From positions 38,480 to 102,479 of the forward strand of contig JAEWVR010000019.1 in assembly GCA_023459055.1 (NCBI GenBank): a DNA stretch of 64,000 bases. The letters are read 5' to 3'. The notes below the pieces were generated by a model. That model searched no databases, was not told the origin of the DNA, and worked only from the letters and a program-made list of their open reading frames with translations. Each line of letters begins with the position of its first letter. The stretch's first letter is position 1. Made by a program: the position numbers and the translations under genes. This DNA comes from Fibrobacterota bacterium (GTDB lineage: Bacteria; Fibrobacterota; Chitinivibrionia; Chitinivibrionales; Chitinispirillaceae). Shown one piece after another: positions 34,901 to 43,168 of the stretch.

Positions 34901-37369
34901 CTCAATCAGCTCCCGCACTTTGTCAACCATCATATCTGATGCAAGATAGGTATTGATATCATTCTGAGTTGTAAATGAACGCAGACGGGTTTCAATTCCC
35001 TGCAAAATGCGCTCGGCAGCGCTCATAAGTGATGTACATGTGCGGTTACGCTGTTCCTGAAGCATTACCCTTTTAGACTCAAACGCCTGATTAACTTCAA
35101 TTCTCTTCTGAGCAAGTACCGGTACAAATTCATCAAAGTCGGCGAATCTGCTATCAAGTTCTTCAAACAGTACCATAATTTTTGATAAAAATTCATCGCA
35201 CTTTGAAGCATCATCGGTAATATCAAGATAATTTGCAATTGACTGATCAAGCAGTTTAATCTGTGCGTTAAATTCTGCCGTCCCCTCACCACTACGCAGG
35301 TTTTTCACGTGCATCCTCAGACGGCTTCTTATCCTGTTAAGTTCTCCGAATATCAATGCAATTTTTTCTGTGATTTGTGTAGCATTGACAGGATCATCAA
35401 TTTTAAGATTACCGACAATCTCGACCAGAAGCTCAAGATCTTTACCCGTTTTATCAATTTCAGCCTCAACCCTGCGTCCATCAGATGTTTTCGTAACCGA
35501 AGCGACATCATTATCGTGCTTTACAACAGCATCATGATATGCCCGAAGCCCATCAGGGGTAAGTAGAAACGCGATACAGGCGCTGCTGATCTTTTCGAAT
35601 GCATCCTTTGCACTTTTCTCCAGAATACTGATTGCCTCAAGATCAGCATATTTCATCTCTTTTAGAGATGTAATATCGCCACGAAGTGAACGGATATCAG
35701 CCAGCGCCGTTACAAATCTATCAATACGTTTCGGCTCAAGATTACCTGTTGACAGCAGAAGTTCATCTGAGCGCTGCGTTACTTTGGAAAGTGCATCACG
35801 TGTCTGCTTTTTTACTGCATTCACTTTCTCAAACTCTTCAACCGCTGATGCAGCAATGGTTCTTATGGCGATAAGTGTATTCTTTAAACCAAAACCTTCC
35901 GGTTTATCAATCCAGAAATGAGAATCGAGTATGCGATTCGCTTCCCGTGAAATATCGATGTATAAGTTGGCATATGAATCCTCTTTTAGCAGCAGACTTA
36001 AAACAGTCTGACATTCAGACATGCAACGAACGATTTCCTTATTTCCAACTTTGTAGAGAAGGGAATCGGTATTGACTGCAGGTGGTATATAACCGGTACC
36101 AAAAAACGGTGTCTGCCATATTTGTAATACATGACTGTTTCGAGGTTCTTTTTCTGCTTTAAACAGAACCTGTTCTCCATTGTCAAAGTAGGTAAAGCCA
36201 TGGCAGATAACCGGAGTGTCTACTTTCTGTTCAATTCGATTGTAAGGTAATATGACACAAATACCATCAACAGCATTATAGAAAACATATTGAAAATCTT
36301 CACCATTAGGTGCGGCTATTTTTTTCTCGAAGCGTAAATTTTCAATTGTCGAATCAAATATTTTAAATACACCAGTCTGAAGGTAATACCCATTTGGAAA
36401 AATGATACCGCTGTTATCAGGAAGTAATATGCAGGCATCCTCAATGGTGTCGATTCGTACAACTTTCTGAGTTTTTTCGTTGTAAAGAAGATATCTGAAA
36501 TTCTTCTCCTGAAAAGGGCGAACTTTAAGAAGAATTAAATTTCCGACAATTGCATAAAATATTTCAGCGTCATCAAGTGTCTGATCTTTATTCTCCACTG
36601 ATTCACAATAGATACCTCTTCCGGTGCTCGTATTATCTTCAACCTTTATTGTAAGATCACCACCGATTGTTTCAACAAACAAGCGGTCATCTATAGAAAT
36701 GTGTGGATGCTCACCCGGACGGAAATTTTCTCTTCTTGTCCGTTTCCATTCAAATTCATGCTGCGGAGGCGATACCAGCTCCTGTTCACTGCGATTGTTG
36801 ATATATATGAGTTTACCTTTTTCAAAACCCCATTTGAATGTCTTTATATCAGAGACATTATTACCGGTTCTGAAAACCATATACAGAAAAGGACCATTAA
36901 CAACGAGTTTAGTCAGAAACGTGTTTCTATAGTATTTATAGAGTTCCTGAAAATCACGGATAAAATTGTCATTTTTTAAAATATCAATCGATACTTCATT
37001 AAAATGATGATTTTCATATTCATAAACAGAAAAAACATCTTCAATAGCCGTTGTCGATTTAAGACCGAATTGTACATTATAACCAAAGATAAAACGGTTT
37101 CCAAATGATGCCAGATCCCGCGGAATGCAGCTGTTTTCGGTAGTAATCCGTTCACTGCATATGAGAGCTGTATTCACAGCTCCAAAGACATCTTTACGTG
37201 CTTTATTAACTTTATCAAGTGTGTCACGAAGCTGTTTGGCACATTGATCAAGACGCTGCCTGATCACTACATAGGTGCCACTATCAATCTGGTTTTGTTC
37301 AATATCATTTGAAGTATTCTGAACGGGTTCCTTATCCTGTGGATTATCTGTCTTTTCCATATATGTCAA
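31967..37369 (-). CDS. giant DUF3686 / AAA+ ATPase ('DNA repair ATPase' family)
   Basis: This 1800-aa protein is the last gene of the flotillin set. The N-terminal ~500 residues follow the DUF3686 pattern and look propeller-like. Long coiled coils occupy about 500-900. A helical region with PSARALARLFWLWPQDQEIK precedes the ATPase domain. Walker A is PPGYGKTT (Lys1302) and Walker B MIYVDDIQH (Asp1364-Asp1365), followed by VVMAGNPYTESGERFKIPDML, a sensor and arginine-finger-like region typical of MoxR-like AAA+ proteins. The C-terminus is charged (EERERKRQEKR). The 'DNA repair' label in databases is, to my knowledge, not tested. The gap to the flotillin gene is 332 bp and contains a GC-rich repeat, so coupling may be looser than between the first two genes. 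Confidence 0.82.
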   Translation of the reverse strand: MTYMEKTDNPQDKEPVQNTSNDIEQNQIDSGTYVVIRQRLDQCAKQLRDTLDKVNKARKDVFGAVNTALICSERITTENSCIPRDLASFGNRFIFGYNVQFGLKSTTAIEDVFSVYEYENHHFNEVSIDILKNDNFIRDFQELYKYYRNTFLTKLVVNGPFLYMVFRTGNNVSDIKTFKWGFEKGKLIYINNRSEQELVSPPQHEFEWKRTRRENFRPGEHPHISIDDRLFVETIGGDLTIKVEDNTSTGRGIYCESVENKDQTLDDAEIFYAIVGNLILLKVRPFQEKNFRYLLYNEKTQKVVRIDTIEDACILLPDNSGIIFPNGYYLQTGVFKIFDSTIENLRFEKKIAAPNGEDFQYVFYNAVDGICVILPYNRIEQKVDTPVICHGFTYFDNGEQVLFKAEKEPRNSHVLQIWQTPFFGTGYIPPAVNTDSLLYKVGNKEIVRCMSECQTVLSLLLKEDSYANLYIDISREANRILDSHFWIDKPEGFGLKNTLIAIRTIAASAVEEFEKVNAVKKQTRDALSKVTQRSDELLLSTGNLEPKRIDRFVTALADIRSLRGDITSLKEMKYADLEAISILEKSAKDAFEKISSACIAFLLTPDGLRAYHDAVVKHDNDVASVTKTSDGRRVEAEIDKTGKDLELLVEIVGNLKIDDPVNATQITEKIALIFGELNRIRSRLRMHVKNLRSGEGTAEFNAQIKLLDQSIANYLDITDDASKCDEFLSKIMVLFEELDSRFADFDEFVPVLAQKRIEVNQAFESKRVMLQEQRNRTCTSLMSAAERILQGIETRLRSFTTQNDINTYLASDMMVDKVRELIEKLDTLGDSVKADDIQSRLKTLHEDASRKLLDSLELYVDGKDIIKLGRHNFSVNTQPLDLAIIYKNEQMYFHLTGTDFYEPIVSEELDSTKNVWAQELISENSNVYRAEYLAFQIIKASKDGSFDPMDSIAASQVDELVVKVSKFMTSRYDEGYVKGVHDFDAALIIKNCAELSLSIDLLTYMPSARALARLFWLWPQDQEIKERIDKQLKGMHIAQTTFNKGMYDHSCIKELQRMVADFCKTVCFCDDSLASDAVRYLCDERGRGNKFVISIEADTLCRKVTACLKEKTVYQKFIESVNLLNGDPAAQFEMVHSWIRACFSELNVPELKPFIEEAAVLIALELITGLQVRLPGEIIETPTSRTIKGLRGDHPKIVNGELKLTYAMFVHELDVYEKNVVVKFQACRDIKRTVRDSYKQRLKLDEFNPKIMSSFVRNKLINELYLPLIGDNLAKQIGVVGEKKRTDLSGMLLLISPPGYGKTTLMEYVASRVGLIFMKINGPAVGNKVTSLDPAEAPNASSREELQKLNLALEMGNNVMIYVDDIQHCNPEFLEKFISLCDAQRKIEGVYNGKSRTYDFRGKKVAVVMAGNPYTESGERFKIPDMLANRADTYNLGDMLSANEKAFKLSYIENALTSNPVLSEMTKRPLCDLYAFVNACENNSMEKIELSGDYSANLMSDLVSVIRKLLRVRDIVLKVNQEYIRSAAQANEYRTEPAFKLQGSYRNMNRIAERIVPVMNDEELFGTVLRSYENDAQTLTTGAEANLLKWKELLGCLSEVERLRWEEIKRSFNQNKFAKADDKVGQAVLQLCKVGDGLSDISNAIAQGKNLSPQIVIQEKEHKNQVTEASIVKIANELSAALTSGMNKVASSLNNADTGVSDTVNPDTMKSVLSVLENQMNIMQEWLKYLQSNKDLHTQPSLKNAPVSEMIEIEGAEKSGTIAALETTINRSLWFQRELIARFLKEERERKRQEKRKSHN

Positions 37370-37701
37370 TTTCCTGAGGAATGTACAATGCAGTCTTGAA
37401 AAATGTGATTAACAGCCCTGCCGTGATAGTGTTATTGTGTCATTAACAAGGAAGGATTAGTGCCAATTGAGTACCCCTACCTCAGCTAAAAGCAGCGGGA
37501 CCTCCCCAGACAATGTCGTTAACTTAGTGTTTAAAAGGTGGCAGTGTACTTAGACGCTCGCCCCCACCCGCTCGCAAAGCCGAGCGACCTCCCCCGCAGG
37601 AGGGAGATATAATTGTTTAAAAACCAAAGAATACCTCCCTCCTGCAGGAAAGATCTGGTTGCTTTGAGCCAGGGTTAGTGCGTTCAGTCGTCACAGTGGC
37701 A
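37370..37701. repeat. intergenic gap with GC-rich inverted repeat
   Basis: Within this gap, GCAGGAGGGAG (37596-37606) and CTCCCTCCTGC (37635-37645) form an 11-bp perfect inverted repeat, preceded by a C-rich block at about 37560-37595. It resembles the other GC-rich repeats in the window and separates the flotillin and ATPase genes. I see no gene in it. Confidence 0.6.
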
Positions 37702-39963
37702 TTACATATTGATTATCGACTCAGCCGGTTTACTGCCAATACCAAGTTTTTCAACAGTACTCAGTATCCCCTGAAGCATCCCCTTTTCATCACCTTTTGA
37801 CAAGGACAAGAGCTTCATGATAAGTGCACTGACCGTTAGGTTTTTAAGATCTCCGGAACTCAGATTGAATTTAGCAACAAACTCTTTTATCTGATGTTTA
37901 AAATAATCACCGTCACCATTGACAAACGTTTTCTTTACATCGGTGAGGACCGCACTGTTATTAACCAGTTTATCAACTGATTTACCTTGAACAATTGAAC
38001 CGATGACCTTGTCGAAGAACATGGTTTCACCACCAACAATATCAATCTTGGCACTCTTGAGCGCTTCCTGAATAACAGCAGCCTGTGCATCAGCGATTTT
38101 TGCCTGTGTCTCAATGGATGCAATCTCAATGGTTTTATCTTTGTCAAGTTTTAGTTTGAACTCTTCGTGATCTCTTCCCGGACCGTCAAAGTTTTTCATC
38201 GCATCGGATTTTTCCTTTATGCCGAGAGCTTCTGCGGAATACCTTTTTGACAATACTGATGCCTCGGCTGTTCCCTTCTTTTCGATGGTGGTCGCCATTG
38301 CTTCACCACCTTTAGCCTCTGCCAGTGCTTTTGCCTCAATACCCTTTGCTTCAGCAAGACCTTTCAGTTCAAGTACGTGAGCTTCTGCGGTACCTTGTTT
38401 TTCCAATGCAACAGCTTTAGCCTCAAGGCCTTTGCTTTCGGCAACAATCTTAAGTTCAATACCTTTTGCCTCTGCTGCAGCTTTTACCTCGATACCCTTA
38501 GCTTCTGTTGTATAGTTCATCTCCTGAACCTTTACTTTTGCACCACCTTCAAGTTCAATTGCTTTGGCACGTGCTTCCATGACCCTTACTTCTGCCATTC
38601 CGTTAATCGCCTCTTCAGATGCACGTACGTCAGCAATGATCTTACGCGCTTCAGCATCCTTCTCTGATGCACGAAGTTTTGCGTCGGCTTCGAGGATCTG
38701 CTGTTCACATATCTGCTGAGCTGCCTTTTTACTTGTCTCTGCCGCAACAAGTTCTTTCACCTGGCTGGCAAGCGCTGCTTCTTCCGCTTGTGTCAACGTC
38801 ACCTTTTTCTGACGATCCGCAGCGGCAAAAGCTTCCGTATCTTTAATCCGCTGCTGTTCTGCAACAGTTTCCTTTTCTACGGCAACACGTTCACGTATAA
38901 CGCTTTGAATATTTTTACGTTCTTCTTCAACCGCACGCTCTTTTGCAATTTCGGCCAGTGTGACGATCTTTTCTTTTTCTGTTTTTTCAATGAGTCTGTC
39001 TTTGTCAACCCGCTCAGCTTCAACCAGTTCAACACGTTCACGTGCTTTCTGTGCAACAATAATCTGACGATTCTTGTTTTCTTCAGCAATTGCAATTTCC
39101 TCTTCCGTCGTGATACGTGCACGCTCAGCTTTCAGCCGTTCCTCGCTTGCGATTTTTTGTGCTTCAGCCTGTTCTCTTGACTTGATTGCAGCTATTTCAC
39201 GTATCTGCTTCTCCTGAGCTTCTGTCTGCTGACGCTGCAATTCAAGGATTGCCTCTTTAGCCTGAACATCCTGCTGTTCAATAGTCTTTTCCTTATCACG
39301 CTGGATCTGGTTTGCCTTTATCATTTCGCGAGCTGTTATTTCTGTAATCTTCTTAAATCCTTCAACATCGAGGATATTATCTTTACTCAAATGTTCAATC
39401 GATGTCTGTTCGAGATAGTCAATTGCGGCATCGTCAAGAACATATCCATTAAGATCTGTTCCGATTACCTGCAAAATCTCCTCTTTAAATTTATTTCTCT
39501 CGGTATAGAGTTGTACAAAATCAAACTTCTTTCCTACAGTCTTAAGAGCTTCAGAGAATTTTGCATCAAAGAAAGCCTCCATTGTTTTATGATCTGATGC
39601 TTTTTCACACCCGAGTGACTGTGCTACTTTAAGGACATCCTCGGCACGATGATTTACACGAACAAAGAATGCGACTTTGATATCTGCGCGAATATTATCC
39701 TGGCACAGAAGACCATCAGGTCCGCGGCGATCAGTTTCGATACGTTTCACAGAAATATCCATAATTTCACATTTATGAATTATCGGTACAACCCAGATTC
39801 CACCAAAAGAGACCTTCTGCCCCCCGATTCCATTTCTGACAAGTGCTTTTCCCTGATCGACCTTTTTATAAAATTTTGATAATGCGGTAAGAAATGCAAT
39901 CAAAAAGAAAACTACAACACCTACAATAATTAGTGCTAACATTGGAATTTGCTCAAAATTCAT
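37702..39963 (-). CDS. flotillin-like SPFH protein (YqiK type)
   Basis: This 753-aa protein has an N-terminal membrane helix (about 8-28), the SPFH/PHB domain (about 30-200, with GKALVRNGIGGQKVSFGGIW and CQDNIRADIKVAFFVRV), and a very long Glu/Ala/Lys-rich coiled coil (about 210-600). In the second half of the coil, units of the type AEAKGIExK recur about seven times. The C-terminal ~100 residues form a separate region (FDKVIGSIVQGKSVDKL). Flotillins assemble as membrane scaffolds. The length is greater than that of E. coli YqiK. It overlaps the preceding OB-fold gene by 4 bp (ATGA), so the two products are made together. Confidence 0.88.
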   Translation of the reverse strand: MNFEQIPMLALIIVGVVVFFLIAFLTALSKFYKKVDQGKALVRNGIGGQKVSFGGIWVVPIIHKCEIMDISVKRIETDRRGPDGLLCQDNIRADIKVAFFVRVNHRAEDVLKVAQSLGCEKASDHKTMEAFFDAKFSEALKTVGKKFDFVQLYTERNKFKEEILQVIGTDLNGYVLDDAAIDYLEQTSIEHLSKDNILDVEGFKKITEITAREMIKANQIQRDKEKTIEQQDVQAKEAILELQRQQTEAQEKQIREIAAIKSREQAEAQKIASEERLKAERARITTEEEIAIAEENKNRQIIVAQKARERVELVEAERVDKDRLIEKTEKEKIVTLAEIAKERAVEEERKNIQSVIRERVAVEKETVAEQQRIKDTEAFAAADRQKKVTLTQAEEAALASQVKELVAAETSKKAAQQICEQQILEADAKLRASEKDAEARKIIADVRASEEAINGMAEVRVMEARAKAIELEGGAKVKVQEMNYTTEAKGIEVKAAAEAKGIELKIVAESKGLEAKAVALEKQGTAEAHVLELKGLAEAKGIEAKALAEAKGGEAMATTIEKKGTAEASVLSKRYSAEALGIKEKSDAMKNFDGPGRDHEEFKLKLDKDKTIEIASIETQAKIADAQAAVIQEALKSAKIDIVGGETMFFDKVIGSIVQGKSVDKLVNNSAVLTDVKKTFVNGDGDYFKHQIKEFVAKFNLSSGDLKNLTVSALIMKLLSLSKGDEKGMLQGILSTVEKLGIGSKPAESIINM

Positions 39964-40616
39964 CTGCTACCTCCTTTTGAATCCTCAACGTGAAGTATAT
40001 CTTTTGTTAGTTTTATTTCGTAAAGATCTTTTTCCTTGTCATAATGCACAACAAATGCATCATCCCCTTTATGGATAATTGTGCCATCAACACTTTTTAC
40101 ATTAATACGAATAGGTGCACCATCACGTTCAATCTCAGCCTGACCGATCCTGCCAGGTTGAACATCAGTTATCAAGGTGCATACTTTGTTGACAATCTGA
40201 ACAGGTTGAGCGATCCCTTTCAGTTCACGAAAGAATTTCCTGAATGGTGATGTAATCGCTTTTGTAATAAATGCGGCCAATAAAATTGCGGGTAATTGAA
40301 TCACTCCACTTAACAAAACAGTGAGATCAAAGCTAAGTTGAAGCCCAACGGCTATCGCCCACCAGAAAAGCGTGATAAAACTGAACAGAAGCATCACGGG
40401 AACATCGCGAAGGTTTAAAAAAACCAGAATTCCCTGCCCAATACCTTCAGCATCCACATCAGTGTCAAGATCAGCATCAAAATCAAAATGTGCGTCAAGA
40501 ATATTATGCTCTATCCCACCAATAACAACCGTTAACCAGTAAAGCAGCGCAAGAACCAGAAGTATTGATGGTACAACATTAAAACCAAAAATAGATGCGG
40601 TAAAAATTTCTAACAA
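39960..40616 (-). CDS. YqiJ-like membrane protein with OB-fold C-terminal domain
   Basis: The protein has about three hydrophobic helices in its first 130 residues (SILLVLALLYWLTVVIGG; RDVPVMLLFSFITLFWW; TVLLSGVIQLPAILLAAFI) and then a small beta domain (VCTLITDVQPGRIGQAEIER ... IHKGDDAFVVHYDKEKDLYEI) typical of NfeD/YqiJ OB folds. Such proteins partner flotillins. I prefer a TTG start at 40616 (AGGA 7 nt upstream, product LLEIFTASIFGFN); a GTG start at 40667 would add 17 residues without a ribosome site. The gene overlaps the flotillin gene by 4 bp. Confidence 0.8.
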   Translation of the reverse strand: MLEIFTASIFGFNVVPSILLVLALLYWLTVVIGGIEHNILDAHFDFDADLDTDVDAEGIGQGILVFLNLRDVPVMLLFSFITLFWWAIAVGLQLSFDLTVLLSGVIQLPAILLAAFITKAITSPFRKFFRELKGIAQPVQIVNKVCTLITDVQPGRIGQAEIERDGAPIRINVKSVDGTIIHKGDDAFVVHYDKEKDLYEIKLTKDILHVEDSKGGSR

Positions 40617-40787
40617 AATGTAATCCTGATGATAGCGTTTACAATCATAAGCAGCACATATGATCACGGCTAACGCGAACTGGCTGCTTAGAAAACTTAA
40701 TGATTTTTTTAATATAATAGAATTGGAAAATACAATGCAATATCGTAACAGTCTTTTTAAAACAAAAAAGAGTCCACCTGATATTGT

Positions 40788-41573
40788 TCAGCAATAGTTG
40801 ACAAACAATGCAGTTCCCACCATTGTCATGTCAGTAATCGTTGTAAATTCAAAATCAACATATTTACTGATAATATCCCAATCACCTCCGGTACAAACAA
40901 TCCTGAAGTTTTTTGATTCCCTGCGTTTGAATCCCAAGATGATTTTATTCATTGCACCGCTGACACCGAGGATAACACCAGCTTTGATACACTCCTCTGT
41001 TGAAAGTCCCGGATAGTCTATCGTGCTATCCAGTATTGTATCGAGCAACGGTAATGCATCAGTATTCTGATTGAGACTGGCAAATTGTGTCCGTATGCCA
41101 GGAATAATCGCACCACCCCGAAACGTTGCATTCTGTAAGACATCAATGGTTACTGCTGTTCCCGCACTGACAAGTATTGCATCCGCACCATTAAATGCTG
41201 TATATGCAAATAATGCATTCGCAAGCCTGTCAGTCCCAAGCGTTTCCGGTTTCCGGTAGCTTACCTCAAAAGGTAATTCCGGAGTGTACGAAGCAATCGA
41301 TATATTTCCGGGAAATAGCTCATCAAGTTTTGACTTTGCTATACCGGTGTACTTTTTTATTACACTTGAAATCACGATCTGTGCACAGTATGAACGGTCA
41401 TATCGTTCGAAAATTTCGATAACCGTTGAAACGAGTTGATCCCGAAATGTGCTCGATTCAATGTTTCTAACTGCGATACACTTAAGTTTTTCCATATCGA
41501 CAACACCAAAATGAGTCCTGGTATTTCCGATGTCAATTGCAAGTGTAAATTTACTTTTTACAGCACTATCCAT
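40788..41573 (-). CDS. coaX: type III pantothenate kinase
   Basis: This enzyme phosphorylates pantothenate, the first step of CoA synthesis. The fold belongs to the ASKHA family: DIGNTRTHFG near the N-terminus, ETLGTDRLANALFAY, ILVSAGTAVTID and GGAIIPGI are all present. The length of about 260 aa is normal. I chose the ATG at 41573, three bases after the stop of the upstream biotin-ligase-like gene; an upstream start at 41630 would lie inside that gene. The window also encodes coaE (56319-56942), the last step of the same pathway. Confidence 0.93.
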   Translation of the reverse strand: MDSAVKSKFTLAIDIGNTRTHFGVVDMEKLKCIAVRNIESSTFRDQLVSTVIEIFERYDRSYCAQIVISSVIKKYTGIAKSKLDELFPGNISIASYTPELPFEVSYRKPETLGTDRLANALFAYTAFNGADAILVSAGTAVTIDVLQNATFRGGAIIPGIRTQFASLNQNTDALPLLDTILDSTIDYPGLSTEECIKAGVILGVSGAMNKIILGFKRRESKNFRIVCTGGDWDIISKYVDFEFTTITDMTMVGTALFVNYC

Positions 41574-41574
41574 A

Positions 41575-42303
41575 TTAAATCCGATTATTGAATGTACACG
41601 TTCCGGAAGCGACTTCAATACACTTTCCATCTATGTTCAGCCAGGCAATCCCGTTTTCATCAACATGATCAAGTGTACCGCACTTTCCATCAATTGTGAC
41701 ATTTTGTCCTCTGCCGTAAAGATATTCATTATAGTCATGATTCAAGTGCTTTCCAGTCATTTGAATATTTTTGTCAAATTCTTCGACAACATTCCTGAGT
41801 GTCGTCCCGATGGTCTGACAGCTTCCTGTTTCTGCAAGCATTGTCGTATACTGTTCTTCAAGTCCACTTTTGATCTGATCAGGAAAAACATTAATTAGCA
41901 ACTCAAAGCCAATAATTGCAACATCATTCTCGTCTGGAAAAGGTTCACCTCTGATGAATCCAACAATTTTATTATTACACCACAATTCATTTGGCCAGCC
42001 GATCATAACATTATTACTATCAATACATTGGCCAAGCACCTCCTGTATTGCAAGCGCAGCAGCCTGCATATAAAATGCAAGCGGACGTCCGTTATGAAGC
42101 CGTACCACAAAACTGACCCAAAATCCGCCACGGGTATCTTTGAGGATTTCATAGTCCGATGTAAGCATATCAGCCTGAAATACATAAAAACCTTTTGATG
42201 GTTTTTCTTTTATTCTTTTAGCGACCTGGCTTGTAAGTTCACTTTCAGCATAGCAATATAGTCTTTCCACATATGTCAAGCCGTTCAGTGCATGAGGTAT
42301 CAT
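41575..42303 (-). CDS. degenerate biotin-protein ligase-like protein
   Basis: This protein of about 242 aa follows the biotin/lipoate ligase fold order. GGFWVSFVVRL matches the strand after the nucleotide loop, GWPNELWCNNKIVGF matches KWPNDL...KLAGIL, and IIGFELLINVF matches the G-x-GiN strand. However, the Gly/Arg-rich loop (GRGRRGR in BirA) reads KDTRGG, the Lys of KWPND is Gly, and GINxN is replaced. The Lys of KxxG is kept. A small C-terminal SH3-like domain follows (GRGQNVTIDGKCGTLDHVDE). birA and coaX are often adjacent or fused, so descent from birA is likely but activity is doubtful. AAAGGA precedes the ATG at 42303. The gene sits between nadC and coaX. Confidence 0.68.
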   Translation of the reverse strand: MIPHALNGLTYVERLYCYAESELTSQVAKRIKEKPSKGFYVFQADMLTSDYEILKDTRGGFWVSFVVRLHNGRPLAFYMQAAALAIQEVLGQCIDSNNVMIGWPNELWCNNKIVGFIRGEPFPDENDVAIIGFELLINVFPDQIKSGLEEQYTTMLAETGSCQTIGTTLRNVVEEFDKNIQMTGKHLNHDYNEYLYGRGQNVTIDGKCGTLDHVDENGIAWLNIDGKCIEVASGTCTFNNRI

Positions 42304-42313
42304 AACGTATCCT

Positions 42314-43168
42314 TTATACAATCAACAGATGAATATCCACTGATGGAGCACTGTGTGTTATGGAGCCACAGGAAATAAAATCAACCCCGGTTTCAGCAAC
42401 AGATGCAATTGATGCCAGTGTTATATTACCACTTGCCTCAAGCTCAATCTTTTTTCCTGATGCACGTATGATAGCAACACATTTGCGCATATCATCAAGA
42501 CTCATATTATCAAGCATTATACGATCGGGTGAATGCACCATTGCTTCTTCAAGTTCGCTGACCGACTGAACCTCTGCCTCGATCTTGAGAGAGTGATCGC
42601 TTCCACGAAACTCAATTGCTTTAGCAAGTGCGTTTCCAACTCCGCCAGCCCGTTTCACATGCGTATCCTTGATTAGTATCATATCAAATAATCCGATACG
42701 ATGATTACAGCCTCCACCATGCACCACAGCAAGCTTTTCAGGAAGGCGTAACATTGGCGTTGTTTTTCTTGTGTCAAGAAGTCGTGCATTTGTATGCGAT
42801 ATAGCTGCAACGTATTTAGAAGTCATTGTTGCAACACCACTCAGACGCTGCAGGAAATTGAGCGCAAGACGTTCACCGGCAAGAATCGTTTTTACTTTAC
42901 CTTTCAGCGTACAGAGAATTGTTCCATGCTGCATTTTTGCGCCATCCTGTACTTTTAGTTCGACCTGTATCGAGCTATCCAGTCTTGTAAACAATGGTTT
43001 AAGCAGGTATACGCCGCTGCAAACACCCTCACATTTACTTCTGATAACAGCATCTGCCATGTCGGAATCCTTAAAAATTGACTCTGTAGTAATGTCACCA
43101 CGATCGCCAAGATCCTCTTTCAGTGCAGCATCAATTAATTGTCCAATTACTTTTTCATCAATGTTCAT
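42314..43168 (-). CDS. nadC: nicotinate-nucleotide pyrophosphorylase (carboxylating)
   Basis: This enzyme converts quinolinate and PRPP to nicotinate mononucleotide and CO2. The motifs are typical: EDLGDRGDITTESIF, LNFLQRLSGVATMTSKYV, LLDTRKTTPMLRLPEKLAV, GGGCNHRIGLFDMILIKDTH, and IMLDNMSLDDM with ELEASGNI near the end. The length of 284 aa is normal. I chose the ATG at 43168, which overlaps the stop of the FecR-barrel gene (ATGA); a longer start at 43198 would lie further inside that gene. nadA is about 5 kb away in the same direction. Confidence 0.95.
   Translation of the reverse strand: MNIDEKVIGQLIDAALKEDLGDRGDITTESIFKDSDMADAVIRSKCEGVCSGVYLLKPLFTRLDSSIQVELKVQDGAKMQHGTILCTLKGKVKTILAGERLALNFLQRLSGVATMTSKYVAAISHTNARLLDTRKTTPMLRLPEKLAVVHGGGCNHRIGLFDMILIKDTHVKRAGGVGNALAKAIEFRGSDHSLKIEAEVQSVSELEEAMVHSPDRIMLDNMSLDDMRKCVAIIRASGKKIELEASGNITLASIASVAETGVDFISCGSITHSAPSVDIHLLIV

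Noticed and set aside
38377..39180. Rightward open frames opposite the flotillin gene
   Set aside because: They are antisense to the Glu/Ala-rich coiled coil, are Phe/Cys-rich, and lie opposite a clearly coding frame.
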